From an uncultured Microbacterium sp. (GTDB lineage: Bacteria > Actinomycetota > Actinomycetes > Actinomycetales > Microbacteriaceae): 41,423 nucleotides of DNA. Each line of letters starts with the position of its first letter. The stretch's first letter is position 1. The notes beneath the pieces were generated by a model. The model was not told where the DNA came from and searched no databases. It worked only from the letters and a program-made list of their open reading frames with translations. Made by a program: the position numbers and the translations under genes. Of this stretch, positions 1-8,072 are shown piece after piece. The stretch is taken from positions 1-41,423 of the forward strand of contig CAJYJO010000038.1 of the NCBI GenBank assembly GCA_913774845.1, written 5' to 3'.

Positions 1-1
1 C

Positions 2-127
2 GCCTTCCAGGAGTTCGTGAACACCATGTTCACCGACGGCGGTTCCACCTGGGAGGCCATCTTCGAGAAGAACCTCGGCGCCTCGGGCGTCAAGGGCCAG
101 CAGCCGGCGGTCGACCCCGTCAGCTGA
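2..127 (+). CDS. 3' end of a glutamate/polar amino acid ABC transporter substrate-binding protein (partial)
   Basis: Only the last 41 codons are in the window; the frame is open from base 2 and stops at 125-127. The tail reads like the final helix and flexible C-terminus of a periplasmic-type (in Gram-positives lipid-anchored) solute-binding protein of the glutamate/glutamine class, including FTDGGSTWEAIFEKNL. The next two genes are the matching polar amino acid permeases, which fixes the assignment (GluB of a GluABCD-like system). The signal peptide, lipobox and ligand site lie outside the window, so substrate specificity cannot be read here. Confidence 0.75.
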   Translation, partial: AFQEFVNTMFTDGGSTWEAIFEKNLGASGVKGQQPAVDPVS

Positions 128-204
128 CGCCCCGGTGCGGGCGGCGCCGACCGCGCCGCCCGCACCACTCGAACAGCAGGACGAGAAAGAACGGACAGCG
201 TACG

Positions 205-855
205 GTGAACCAGATCTTCGACTACCCCGATCTGTGGGCGCAGGCCCTCTGGGGGACCGTCGTGCTCTTCGTGGGCGGCGGCCTGATCGCGCTCGTGCTC
301 GGCTTCATCGTGGCGGCCATGCGGGTGTCGCCCGTCCCGATCGCTCGCGCGGTCGGCGCGGTGTACGTCAACTGGATCCGCAACACTCCGCTGACGCTCG
401 TGCTGTTCTTCTTCGCGTTCTGCGTGCCGCTGCTGATCGACGTCCCGCGCGGGAGCTTCCTTCTGCTCGCGGTGTGCGGCCTCGGCATCTACACCGCGAC
501 CTACGTGGCCGAGACGCTGCGCTCGGGCATCAACACGGTGCCGGTCGGTCAGGCTGAGGCAGCTCGTGCCCTCGGGCTCGGCTTCGGCCAGGTGATGACC
601 CTCGTGGTCCTGCCCCAGGCGACCCGCTCGGTGATCCCGCCGATGATGAGCGTCTTCATCGCGCTTCTCAAGAACACCACCGTCGCGGCGGGTTTCTCCG
701 TCGTCAACCTCGGCAACATCCGGGCGACGATGAGTGAGAACGGCGAGAACCAGCTCGTCACCATCCTCCTCGTGATGGCGGTCTTCGTCATCCTGGTGCT
801 GCTGCTCGCGGCGCTGCAGAACGCCGCCGAGAAGAAGTGGAAGGTCGTCCGATGA
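205..855 (+). CDS. gluC: Polar amino acid (glutamate-type) ABC transporter permease, first subunit
   Basis: A 216-residue inner-membrane permease of the His/Glu/Gln/Arg type. It carries the family's N-terminal segment (ALWGTVVLFVGGGLIALVLG), the conserved WIRNTPL stretch near residue 55, and the cytoplasmic EAA loop (GQAEAARALGLGFGQVM, about residues 113-130) that contacts the ATPase. The family usually has five membrane spans in about 215-230 residues, so this is full length. The start is GTG at 205, placed by homology because only a weak purine-rich stretch precedes it. It follows the binding protein by 77 bp, and its stop overlaps the start of the second permease (ATGA), as expected for translationally coupled heterodimeric permeases. 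Glutamate as substrate is inferred from resemblance to corynebacterial GluC. Confidence 0.85.
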   Translation: MNQIFDYPDLWAQALWGTVVLFVGGGLIALVLGFIVAAMRVSPVPIARAVGAVYVNWIRNTPLTLVLFFFAFCVPLLIDVPRGSFLLLAVCGLGIYTATYVAETLRSGINTVPVGQAEAARALGLGFGQVMTLVVLPQATRSVIPPMMSVFIALLKNTTVAAGFSVVNLGNIRATMSENGENQLVTILLVMAVFVILVLLLAALQNAAEKKWKVVR

Positions 856-1775
856 GCTCCTCCGTCCTGTACGACGTCCCGGGCCCCCGCGCGCAGCTGC
901 GCAACCGCATCCTCGGCGTCGTCACGCTCCTCATCGTCGCCGCGATCATCGGCTTCGTCGTCTGGCGCTTCATCGACACGGGCCAGTTCTCCGCGGCCAA
1001 GTGGAACGTCTTCACCTACAGTGCGATCTGGGAGCGCTTCGGCGAGGCGACCCTCGCGACGCTCGCGGCCTTCGCCGTCGCGGCCGTCGGCGCCCTCATC
1101 CTCGGCTTCGTCCTCGCGATCGGCCGGATGTCCGACCACACGTGGGTGCGCCTCCCCGTCGGCTGGGTCGTCGAGATCCTCCGCGCCGTCCCCGTGCTCG
1201 TCTTCATGCTGTTGCTGTACTACGGCCTCCCGGTCATCGGCATCCGGATGCCGTCCTACTGGGCCGTGGTCATCGCGCTGATCCTCTACAACGGCTCCGT
1301 GCTGTCCGAGGTCATCCGCGCGGGCGTCGAGGCCCTGCCGCGCGGTCAGAGCGAAGCCGGGTACGCGATCGGTCTGCGCAAGTCGGGCGTGATGCGCCTG
1401 ATCCTGCTGCCGCAGGCGATCCGCGCGATGCTGCCGGTGATCATCGCGCAGCTCGTGGTCACACTGAAGGACACCGCGCTCGGCTTCATCATCACGTACC
1501 CCGAACTGCTGTACTTCGCGCGCCTGCTCGGCTCGAACGGCGAGTACGGCTCGCCGCTCGTCCCCGCCGCGATGATCGCCAGCGTGATCTACGTGGCGAT
1601 GTGCCTCGCCCTGTCGTACACCGCGCACCGTGTCGAGCTCGGCCTGCGCCGCTCGCCCAAGGGCGGCAACGTCGCACCCGCGGAGCCCGCGGGTCAGGCC
1701 GGCACCGACACCGAGCTGATCGTCGCCCAGCGCGGGCTCGGCAAGTACAACGCCGGGAGCGGCGGCGGAATCTGA
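852..1775 (+). CDS. gluD: Polar amino acid (glutamate-type) ABC transporter permease, second subunit
   Basis: A 307-residue permease pairing with the upstream one to form the transmembrane channel. ATG at 852 overlaps the preceding stop (ATGA) and has GGAAGG seven bases upstream, so it is preferred over the in-frame GTG at 837. The N-terminus has a first membrane helix (about residues 20-40) before the conserved permease core (ATLATLAAFAVAAVGALILG). The EAA loop is GQSEAGYAIGLRKSGVM and the helix LPQAIRAMLPVIIAQLV is typical of the family. The C-terminal ~40 residues after the last helix are a charged, poorly conserved tail, as in GluD. The gene is the last of the transporter operon and is followed at once by a strong hairpin. 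Confidence 0.85.
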   Translation: MSSSVLYDVPGPRAQLRNRILGVVTLLIVAAIIGFVVWRFIDTGQFSAAKWNVFTYSAIWERFGEATLATLAAFAVAAVGALILGFVLAIGRMSDHTWVRLPVGWVVEILRAVPVLVFMLLLYYGLPVIGIRMPSYWAVVIALILYNGSVLSEVIRAGVEALPRGQSEAGYAIGLRKSGVMRLILLPQAIRAMLPVIIAQLVVTLKDTALGFIITYPELLYFARLLGSNGEYGSPLVPAAMIASVIYVAMCLALSYTAHRVELGLRRSPKGGNVAPAEPAGQAGTDTELIVAQRGLGKYNAGSGGGI

Positions 1776-1781
1776 GGAGTC

Positions 1782-1819
1782 CTACCGACGGGCGGGGGAG
1801 TGTCCCCGCCCGTCGGTAG
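1782..1819 (+). terminator. Perfect 16-bp hairpin terminating the transporter operon
   Basis: Arms 1782-1797 and 1804-1819 are perfectly complementary (CTACCGACGGGCGGGG and its reverse complement) around a 6-nt loop. It lies 6 bp after the permease stop. There is no T-tract, which is common in high-GC actinobacteria. Its last three bases are the first three of the -10 hexamer proposed for pheS. Confidence 0.75.
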
Positions 1820-1830
1820 ACTCTCATCTC
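1817..1830 (+). promoter_or_regulatory. Putative pheST promoter -10 element, near-leaderless start
   Basis: TAGACT at 1817-1822 sits 8 nt before the GTG start of pheS, so transcription would begin at or one or two bases from the start codon. No Shine-Dalgarno sequence is visible in the 11 bases between the hairpin and the GTG. A convincing -35 is not seen because that position falls inside the hairpin arm. Confidence 0.5.
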
Positions 1831-2871
1831 GTGTCCGACGCACCCGAGATCACCCCCGAGGCCGTCGCCTCCGCCGTCGATGAGGCTCTCGCCGCCATCG
1901 CCGCCGCCGCGACCACGGCCGAGCTCAAGTCCGCCCGTTCCGCGCACACGGGGGAGCAGTCCTCCCTCGCCCAGCTGAACGCCCAGATGCGCCACGTCGC
2001 CCCCGACCAGAAGGCCGCGTTCGGAAAGCTCGTCGGGCAGGCCCGCGGGCAGGTCAACCAGGCGCTGGCCGCTCGCGAGGCCGAGTTGGCCGAGGCCGAG
2101 ACGGCCGCGCAGCTCGAGGCCGAGCGCGTCGACGTCACGGCGCTTCCGCAGCGCGCGCGCGTCGGGGCGCGGCATCCGATCTCGCTCCTGCAGGAGCAGG
2201 TGTCCGACATCTTCGTCGGCATGGGATGGGAGATCGCCGAGGGCCCCGAGCTCGAGCACGAGTGGTTCAACTTCGACGCGCTCAACTTCGACGTCGACCA
2301 CCCCGCGCGTCAGATGCAGGACACGTTCTTCGTCGACCCGGTCGCGCGCCACCTCGTGCTGCGCACGCACACCAGCCCCGTGCAGGTGCGGTCGATGCTC
2401 GAGCGCGACCTGCCGATCTACGTGCTCTGCCCCGGCCGGGTGTACCGCACCGACGAGTTCGACGCGACGCACCTGCCGGTGTTCACGCAGTTCGAGGGCC
2501 TCGTCATCGACAAGAACATCACGATGGCCCACCTCAAGGGCACGCTCGACCACGCCGCGCGCGTGCTGTTCGGTCCTGAAGCCAAGACGCGCTTCCGCGC
2601 GAACTTCTTCCCGTTCACCGAGCCGAGCGCCGAGCTCGATCTGTGGCACCCCACCTTCAAGGGCGGGGCGCGCTGGATCGAGTGGGGCGGCTGCGGCATG
2701 GTGAACCCCAACGTCCTGCGGGCCGCCGGCATCGACCCCGAGGAGTACTCGGGCTTCGCGTTCGGGATGGGCATCGAGCGCACGCTCATGTTCCGCAGCG
2801 ACGTTCAAGACATGCGCGACATGGCCGAGGGCGATGTCCGCTTCAGCGAGCAGTTCGGAATGGTGGTCTGA
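1831..2871 (+). CDS. pheS: Phenylalanine--tRNA ligase alpha subunit
   Basis: A class II aminoacyl-tRNA synthetase catalytic subunit; in the alpha2-beta2 enzyme it activates phenylalanine with ATP and charges tRNA-Phe. Length (346 residues) matches the family. The N-terminal ~85 residues form the tRNA-binding coiled coil. The catalytic core contains the motif-2 region (VYRTDEFDATHLPVFTQFEG), FFPFTEPSAEL near residue 255, and motif 3 as GFAFGMGIERTLM, all well conserved. The start is GTG at 1831, supported by the leaderless-type -10 just upstream. TGA and the ATG of pheT share one base (TGATG), so the two subunits are translationally coupled. No T-box or leader peptide is seen upstream. Confidence 0.97.
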   Translation: MSDAPEITPEAVASAVDEALAAIAAAATTAELKSARSAHTGEQSSLAQLNAQMRHVAPDQKAAFGKLVGQARGQVNQALAAREAELAEAETAAQLEAERVDVTALPQRARVGARHPISLLQEQVSDIFVGMGWEIAEGPELEHEWFNFDALNFDVDHPARQMQDTFFVDPVARHLVLRTHTSPVQVRSMLERDLPIYVLCPGRVYRTDEFDATHLPVFTQFEGLVIDKNITMAHLKGTLDHAARVLFGPEAKTRFRANFFPFTEPSAELDLWHPTFKGGARWIEWGGCGMVNPNVLRAAGIDPEEYSGFAFGMGIERTLMFRSDVQDMRDMAEGDVRFSEQFGMVV

Positions 2872-5381
2872 TGCGCGTCCCGCTCTCCTGGTTGCGCGAG
2901 TACGTCGACGTGCCCGCCGGCGCCACGCCCGAGGACGTCCTCGCCGCGCTGGTGTCGGTCGGCTTCGAAGAAGAAGACGTGCACCGCTTCGAGCTGTCCG
3001 GCCCCATCGTGGTCGGCGAGGTGAAGGAGTTCACTCCGGAGCCGCAGTCCAACGGCAAGACCATCCGCTGGTGCCAGGTCGACGTCGGAGCCGAGAACGG
3101 GGGAGTGCGCGGCATCGTCTGCGGCGCCGGCAACTTCTTCGAGGGCGACAAGGTCGTGGTGACCCTGCCCGGCTCGGTGCTCCCCGGCCCCTTCCCGATC
3201 GCCGCGCGCAAGACCTACGGACACGTCTCCGACGGCATGATCGCCTCGGCGAAGGAACTCGGTCTCGGCAGCGAGCACGGCGGCATCCTGCGTCTGGTCG
3301 ATCTGGGGATCGACGCGCCGATCGGAACGGATGCCATCGCGCTCCTGGGTCTCGACGACATCGCCGTCGAGATCAACGTCACGCCCGACCGCGGCTACGC
3401 CCTGTCGCTGCGCGGAGTGGCCCGCGAGTACTCGCACGCGACCGGGGCCGACTTCCGCGACCCGGGTCTCGGTCACGCCGAGGCCGCGGCACGCACGCCC
3501 TCGGGCTTCCCGGTCACGGTCGCCGACCAGGCGCCCATCCGCGGCCGCCACGGGGCGACCGAGTTCGTCGCACGCATCGTGCGCGACGTCGATCCCTCGA
3601 GGCCGACGCCGCCCTGGATGATCACGCGGCTGTCGCTGGCCGGCATCCGCTCGCTGGGCGTGCTCATCGACATCACCAACTACGTCATGCTCGAGCTCGG
3701 CCAGCCGATCCACGGCTACGACCTCGATCGCCTGCAGGGCGGCATCACCGTGCGCCGCGCCGAGGCGGGCGAGAAGCTCGAGACCCTCGACGGCCAGGTG
3801 CGCACCCTCAGCGCCGAAGATCTGCTGATCACCGACGAGTCGGGTCCGATCGGCCTCGCGGGCGTCATGGGCGGCGGGCCGACCGAGATGAGCGACGCCA
3901 CCCGCAACGTCCTCATCGAGGCCGCGACCTTCGACCAGGTGTCGATCGCCCGCACGGCGCGTCGGCACAAGCTGCCGTCCGAGGCGTCGCGCCGGTTCGA
4001 GCGCGGTGTCGACCCGCTCGTGCCGTACGTGGCCGCCGAGCGCGTCGCGTCGCTGATGGTCGAGCTCGCCGGCGGCACTCTCGACACCGAACTCGGGGGA
4101 GCGCTCGGCGCGCCTTACCGCCGTGACCCGATCGTCCTTCCCGCGGGCTTCGTGTCGGGTCTCATCGGCGTCGAGTACACCGACGACGAGATCGTGTCGG
4201 CCCTGCGTCTCATCGGCTGCACGGTCGACGAGGGCGACGGCGGCTGGTCGGTGACCGCCCCCTCGTGGCGCCACGACCTCTCCGACAAGTGGACCCTCGC
4301 CGAAGAGGTCGCGCGCATCGAGGGGTACGACCGCATCCCCTCGGTGCTACCCACGCCCCCATCCGGTCGCGGGTTCACCTCCGCTCAGCAGGGTCGCCGC
4401 CGCGTGGCGAACGCCCTGGCCTCGGCCGGCTTCGTCGAGACGCCGTCGTTCCCCTTCACCACCGAGGAGCAGAACGCGCTGCACGGCTCGCCGTCGGGCG
4501 AGAAGCTCCCGAGCGTGAAGCTCGCGAACCCGCTCGACGGTCTCGCGCCCTTCCTCCGCCGCTCGCTGATCCCGGCACTGCTGCAGGTCGCGCACCGCAA
4601 CGTCTCGCGCGGGATCGTCGACCTCGCGCTGTTCGAGGCCGGCACGGTCTTCCTCCCCAAGCCCGGCGTGCAGTACGGCACCCCGTCGGTGCCGCCGCTC
4701 GCCGTCCGTCCCGACGCCGCGACGCTCACCGCGCTCGACGCCTCGATCCCGCCGCAGCGCCGTCATGTCGCCGTGCTGCTGACGGGGCACACCGTCGCCA
4801 AGCAGCCGGGGCAGCCGGCCGTCGCCGCCGATCTCGCCGACGCCGTCGATGCGGTGCGCGTCCTCGCCGCCGCCGCGGGACTCGACATCGAGCTCGTCCA
4901 GGCGCAGCGCGCGGCGCTGCACCCGGGCCGCACCGCTCGCGTCCTCGCCTCGGGCACCGACATCGGCTACGTGGGGGAGCTCCTGCCCGCCGTCTCGGCC
5001 GAGGCCGACCTCCCCGGTCGTGTGCTCGTCGCGGAGCTCGACCTCGACGCGATGCTCGAGCTGGCGCAGTCGCGCGTGGTCGCGGCATCCCTCTCGGGGT
5101 TCCCGGCGGCCACGCAGGACGTCTCGCTCACCGTGCCCCGCGACACCGCCGCCGGTGACGTGCGTCGCGCGCTCATCGAGGGCGGGTCGCCCCTGCTGGA
5201 GGGGGCGCGCCTGGTCGACGACTACCGCGGGTCGGGGCTCGCCGAGGGTGTCAAGAGCCTGACGTTCGCCCTGCGCTTCCGCGCCGACGACCGTACCCTG
5301 ACCGCGGCCGAGGCGACGGATGCCAAGCTCGCCGGCGTCGCTGTGGCCGCTGAACGCTTCGGCGCGGCGATCCGCGACTGA
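2871..5381 (+). CDS. pheT: Phenylalanine--tRNA ligase beta subunit
   Basis: An 836-residue beta subunit that binds tRNA-Phe, structures the active site with PheS and edits mischarged Tyr-tRNA. The ATG at 2871 shares one base with the pheS stop and gives the canonical start MRVPLSWLREYVD; a longer open frame upstream lies inside pheS and is not used. Domains in order: an N-terminal EMAP/OB-like tRNA-binding domain (about 40-150), the B3/B4 editing region (about 200-400, including EINVTPDRGYALSLRG), the B5 domain, an inactive synthetase-like core, and a C-terminal ferredoxin-fold anticodon-binding domain (about 740-836, containing PAATQDVSLTVP). Length fits actinobacterial PheT. A hairpin terminator follows 12 bp after the stop. 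Confidence 0.97.
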   Translation: MRVPLSWLREYVDVPAGATPEDVLAALVSVGFEEEDVHRFELSGPIVVGEVKEFTPEPQSNGKTIRWCQVDVGAENGGVRGIVCGAGNFFEGDKVVVTLPGSVLPGPFPIAARKTYGHVSDGMIASAKELGLGSEHGGILRLVDLGIDAPIGTDAIALLGLDDIAVEINVTPDRGYALSLRGVAREYSHATGADFRDPGLGHAEAAARTPSGFPVTVADQAPIRGRHGATEFVARIVRDVDPSRPTPPWMITRLSLAGIRSLGVLIDITNYVMLELGQPIHGYDLDRLQGGITVRRAEAGEKLETLDGQVRTLSAEDLLITDESGPIGLAGVMGGGPTEMSDATRNVLIEAATFDQVSIARTARRHKLPSEASRRFERGVDPLVPYVAAERVASLMVELAGGTLDTELGGALGAPYRRDPIVLPAGFVSGLIGVEYTDDEIVSALRLIGCTVDEGDGGWSVTAPSWRHDLSDKWTLAEEVARIEGYDRIPSVLPTPPSGRGFTSAQQGRRRVANALASAGFVETPSFPFTTEEQNALHGSPSGEKLPSVKLANPLDGLAPFLRRSLIPALLQVAHRNVSRGIVDLALFEAGTVFLPKPGVQYGTPSVPPLAVRPDAATLTALDASIPPQRRHVAVLLTGHTVAKQPGQPAVAADLADAVDAVRVLAAAAGLDIELVQAQRAALHPGRTARVLASGTDIGYVGELLPAVSAEADLPGRVLVAELDLDAMLELAQSRVVAASLSGFPAATQDVSLTVPRDTAAGDVRRALIEGGSPLLEGARLVDDYRGSGLAEGVKSLTFALRFRADDRTLTAAEATDAKLAGVAVAAERFGAAIRD

Positions 5382-5393
5382 CCTGCGACCCCA

Positions 5394-5427
5394 GAAGCGC
5401 CGCGCGGCCTCGGCCGCGCGGCGCTTC
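5394..5427 (+). terminator. Rho-independent terminator after pheT
   Basis: A perfect GC-rich palindrome. Arms 5394-5409 and 5412-5427 are 16 nt each, forming a 15-bp stem with a tetraloop, and it begins 12 bp after the pheT stop. A pyrimidine-rich CTCGTCTCC follows rather than a run of T, typical for this GC content. Confidence 0.8.
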
Positions 5428-5512
5428 CTCGTCTCCGTGGCCGTCGCTCACGTCGTCTGCCGAATTGGGGGCGGCTGGACGACGCTCCGATGCGACGGGT
5501 GGGGGCGGAGAA

Positions 5513-5565
5513 CTGCCCTCATCGCCGGTAAGGGGGCAGTCGGAAGTGCCCGGCGATGAGGGCAG
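5513..5565 (+). repeat. Long inverted repeat (16-bp arms, 21-nt loop) in the pheT-argC gap
   Basis: CTGCCCTCATCGCCGG at 5513-5528 is perfectly repeated in inverse at 5550-5565. The loop holds a second small stem option (GGGCA/TGCCC), so alternative folds are possible. No gene reads through it convincingly. It may be a second terminator, a processed RNA structure or a protein-binding site; the sequence does not decide. Confidence 0.55.
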
Positions 5566-5587
5566 GACACCGAGCATACGCGAAATT

Positions 5588-5607
5588 TGTCCCCCATTTG
5601 GGGGACA
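5588..5607. promoter_or_regulatory. 20-bp palindrome, candidate operator upstream of the arg leader
   Basis: TGTCCCCCA-TT-TGGGGGACA: two perfect 9-bp arms around a 2-bp centre. A third half-site GGGGGAC repeats at 5611-5617. The shape (C-run, AT centre, G-run) resembles sites of LuxR-type response regulators, but no regulator can be named. It lies about 70 bp upstream of the -10 of the arginine leader transcript and could act on that promoter. Confidence 0.5.
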
Positions 5608-5655
5608 TGCGGGGGACAGGCTGCAGACTTCCGGGAAAGACACCCGGACGGCGAT

Positions 5656-5691
5656 TTGCCCCCTCGCCGTCGCGGCCGATACCCTCGCCAC
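5656..5691 (+). promoter_or_regulatory. Promoter of the arginine leader ORF
   Basis: TTGCCC (5656-5661), an 18-bp spacer and TACCCT (5680-5685) form one of the best vegetative promoter matches in the window. The leader ORF ATG follows after exactly 6 nt, which puts the transcription start on the start codon: a leaderless transcript. The same TACCCT-6-start layout occurs at tyrS. Confidence 0.7.
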
Positions 5692-5787
5692 ATGTCGTCG
5701 ATCACCGTTCGCACCGAGGCGCTCTTCGTGAGCACCGGTGACGAGCGTCGACGTCGGGTCGCGCGCCGATTCTCGGCGACCTCGTAA
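5692..5787 (+). CDS. Arginine-rich leader peptide upstream of argC
   Basis: A 31-codon ORF beginning MSSITVR and containing GDERRRRVARRF. Seven of 31 residues are arginine, six of them within eight codons (residues 19-22 and 25-26), using CGT, CGA and CGG as well as CGC although nearby genes favour CGC. It ends with TAA at 5785-5787, 81 bp before argC. It has its own promoter and probably a leaderless start. By analogy with classical amino acid leader peptides, ribosome stalling at the Arg run when charged tRNA-Arg is scarce would alter folding of the following RNA and let transcription reach argC. The function is inferred from position, composition and structure; the peptide itself need not be functional. 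Confidence 0.7.
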   Translation: MSSITVRTEALFVSTGDERRRRVARRFSATS

Positions 5788-5853
5788 CCCGCCATCGGTC
5801 GGGCATACGGGCGTCGCCGCCCCGGTTCATGCTGAATCAGCACCAGCCCCGAC
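5740..5853 (+). promoter_or_regulatory. Putative arginine attenuator: competing RNA stems
   Basis: Several stems overlap. CGCCGA/TCGGCG (5764-5769 with 5773-5778) lies in the end of the leader ORF. GTCGGGC (5798-5804) can pair with GCCCCGAC (5846-5853), with one bulge, enclosing GGGCG/CGCCC (5809-5822) and TGCTG/CAGCA (5830-5842). The Arg-codon segment GTCGGG (5753-5758) can compete for the same 3' partner. Mutually exclusive pairing that includes the control codons is the hallmark of attenuation. No T-run follows, so the terminator could be weak or the control could be on translation. TTCATGCTGAATCAGCA (5826-5842) also weakly resembles an ArgR half-site. Confidence 0.5.
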
Positions 5854-5856
5854 TCG

Positions 5857-5868
5857 TAAGGTAGATGT
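5857..5868 (+). promoter_or_regulatory. Possible second argC promoter -10 or RBS
   Basis: TAAGGT (5857-5862) ends 6 nt before the argC ATG, so it could be a -10 for a leaderless argC transcript. The same bases contain AAGG seven nt from the ATG and could instead be the ribosome-binding site of a transcript from the leader promoter. The sequence does not decide. Confidence 0.4.
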
Positions 5869-6918
5869 ATGACCCTCTCGGTCGCCGTTTCCGGCGCTTC
5901 CGGCTACGCGGGTGGCGAGATCCTCCGCCTCCTCGCCGACCATCCCGACATCGAGGTCCGCACGGTCACCGCGCACTCCAGTGCGGGACAGCCCCTCGTC
6001 GCCCATCAGCCGCACCTGCGCTCGCTCGGCCATCTCGAGTTGCAGCCGACCACGCCCGAGGTGCTCGCCGGGCACGACGTGGTGTTCCTCGCGCTGCCCC
6101 ACGGTCAGTCGGCGCAGTACACCGACGCGCTCGCCGACACCCCGCTCGTGATCGACGCCGGTGCCGACCACCGCCTCACCTCGCCCGAGGACTGGGCGGC
6201 CTTCTACGGCGGGCCGCACCCCGACCCGTGGGCCTACGGTGTCCCCGAGCTGCCCGTCGTCGGCGGGAAGCAGCGCGGTGCCCTCGCCGGCGCGAAGCGC
6301 ATCGCCGCCCCCGGCTGCAATGCGTCGACCGTCGCGCTCTCCCTCGTCCCCGGCGTCGCCGCGGGCGTGATCGACCCGTCCGACATCGTCTCGGTGCTTG
6401 CCGTGGGCCCGAGCGGCGCCGGCAAAGCGGCCAAGACCAATCTCCTCGCGAGCGAGATCCTCGGTTCGGCCAACCCGTATGCCGTCGGCGGGACGCACCG
6501 GCACATCCCCGAGATCCGGCAGGCGCTCGTCGCCGCCGGAGCGCCGGGCGACGGCATCCGGCTCTCCTTCACCCCCGTGCTGGTCCCGATGGCCCGCGGC
6601 ATCCTGGCCACCTCGTCGGCCCCGATCCGCGAGGGGGCGAGGGATGCCGAGATCCGCGACGCGTGGGAAGCGGCGTACGCCGACGAGCCCTTCGTCGAGC
6701 TGCTGCCCGCGGGCGTCTTCCCGCGCACGGCTGACGTGCTCGGTGCCAACGTGGCCTCCCTTGGTCTGGCGATCGACCGCGCGGCGAACCGCGTGACCGT
6801 CGTCGCCGCCGTCGACAATCTCGTCAAGGGCACCGCCGGCGCTGCCATCCAGTCCATGAACCTCGCGTTGGGCCTCCCCGAGGCCACCGCCCTTCCCGTG
6901 AACGGAGTCGCCCCGTGA
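5869..6918 (+). CDS. argC: N-acetyl-gamma-glutamyl-phosphate reductase
   Basis: Catalyses the NADPH-dependent reduction of N-acetyl-glutamyl-5-phosphate to the semialdehyde, third step of arginine synthesis. It is 349 residues, the usual length. The N-terminal Rossmann motif is [15 protein letters not shown] (residues 8-22). The catalytic cysteine is C150 in APGCNAS, and the conserved histidine is in [10 protein letters not shown] (H212). The dimerisation and C-terminal part ends in [17 protein letters not shown], a family signature. The start ATG follows the attenuator region. Its stop overlaps the GTG of argJ (GTGA), the first of a series of 4-bp overlaps that couple argC, argJ, argB, argD and argF. 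Confidence 0.97.
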   Translation: MTLSVAVSGASGYAGGEILRLLADHPDIEVRTVTAHSSAGQPLVAHQPHLRSLGHLELQPTTPEVLAGHDVVFLALPHGQSAQYTDALADTPLVIDAGADHRLTSPEDWAAFYGGPHPDPWAYGVPELPVVGGKQRGALAGAKRIAAPGCNASTVALSLVPGVAAGVIDPSDIVSVLAVGPSGAGKAAKTNLLASEILGSANPYAVGGTHRHIPEIRQALVAAGAPGDGIRLSFTPVLVPMARGILATSSAPIREGARDAEIRDAWEAAYADEPFVELLPAGVFPRTADVLGANVASLGLAIDRAANRVTVVAAVDNLVKGTAGAAIQSMNLALGLPEATALPVNGVAP

Positions 6919-8072
6919 GCGTGACCGCCCCCGCCGGATTCGAAGCGGCCGGAGTCGCCGTCGGCCTGAAGTCCAGCGGAGCACGCGACGTCGCCGTCGT
7001 CGTGAACCGCGGTCCGCTCAAGGTCGGCGCCGCCGTCTTCACCTCCAACCGCGCGAAGGCCAACCCGATCCTGTGGTCGGAGCAGGTCGTGAAAGACGGC
7101 GTCATCGAGGCCGTCGTGCTCAACTCGGGCGGGGCGAACTGCTTCACCGGCTCGTTCGGCTTCCAGACGACGCACCAGACCGCCGAGCGGGCCGCCGAGC
7201 TGCTCGGGGTCGGCGCCGGCGACGTCGTCGTGTGCTCGACGGGCCTGATCGGCACGGGCGACGAGGTGTTCCGCGCCAAGGTGCTGCAGGGCGTCGACGA
7301 GGGCGTGGCCGCACTGTCGGCCGACGGCGGCGAGAACGCCTCCCTGGCGATCATGACCACCGACTCCAAGCCCAAGCGTGCCGTGCACGTCGGCGACGGC
7401 TGGTCGATCGGCGGCATGGCGAAGGGCGCCGGCATGCTGGCTCCGGGCCTGGCCACGATGCTCGTGGTGCTCACCACCGACGTCCTGCTCGACGCGGCCG
7501 AGGCCGACGCCGCTCTCCGCGCCGCGACGCGGGTGAGCTTCGATCGCCTCGACTCCGACGGCTGCATGTCGACCAACGACCAGGTCACGCTCCTCGCGAG
7601 CGGTGCCAGCGGCAAGACGGTGGATGCCGACGCGTTCGCCGCCGCCCTCGTCGCGGTGTGCGACGATCTCGCCGCGCAGCTGCAGGGGGATGCCGAGGGC
7701 GCGAGCCACGACATCACGATCCGGGTGGTGAACGCCGCGTCCGAGGAGGACGCCGTCGAGGTGGGTCGCTCGGTCGCCCGCAACAACCTCTTCAAAGCCG
7801 CGATCTTCGGCAACGACCCCAACTGGGGCCGTGTGCTCGCCGCGATCGGCACGACCGACGCCGCTTTCGACCCCTTCGACGTGGACGTGTGGATGAACGG
7901 GGTGCGCGTGTGCACGGCCGGCGGGCCCGACCGCCCGCGCGAAGACGTGGATCTCACCCCGCGCGCCACCGACCTCGTCATCGATCTGAGGGTCGGCGAC
8001 GCCACCGCGACGATCCGCACCAACGACCTCACGCACGACTACGTCCACGAGAACAGCGCCTACTCCTCATGA
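6915..8072 (+). CDS. argJ: Bifunctional ornithine acetyltransferase / N-acetylglutamate synthase
   Basis: Transfers acetyl from N-acetylornithine to glutamate, recycling the acetyl group; many members also use acetyl-CoA. The 385-residue precursor cleaves itself between Ala180 and Thr181 in [11 protein letters not shown], and the KGAGML segment just before it is intact, so autoprocessing should occur. The C-terminus keeps the highly conserved [17 protein letters not shown] block. The start is GTG at 6915 overlapping the argC stop. Because ArgJ recycles acetyl, the pathway here is the cyclic one and argE is not needed. Confidence 0.97.
   Translation: MSVTAPAGFEAAGVAVGLKSSGARDVAVVVNRGPLKVGAAVFTSNRAKANPILWSEQVVKDGVIEAVVLNSGGANCFTGSFGFQTTHQTAERAAELLGVGAGDVVVCSTGLIGTGDEVFRAKVLQGVDEGVAALSADGGENASLAIMTTDSKPKRAVHVGDGWSIGGMAKGAGMLAPGLATMLVVLTTDVLLDAAEADAALRAATRVSFDRLDSDGCMSTNDQVTLLASGASGKTVDADAFAAALVAVCDDLAAQLQGDAEGASHDITIRVVNAASEEDAVEVGRSVARNNLFKAAIFGNDPNWGRVLAAIGTTDAAFDPFDVDVWMNGVRVCTAGGPDRPREDVDLTPRATDLVIDLRVGDATATIRTNDLTHDYVHENSAYSS

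Noticed and set aside
5465-5731. 88-codon plus-strand frame in the pheT-argC gap
   Set aside because: It runs through the two palindromes and overlaps the Arg leader in another frame; no ribosome-binding site and no recognisable protein.
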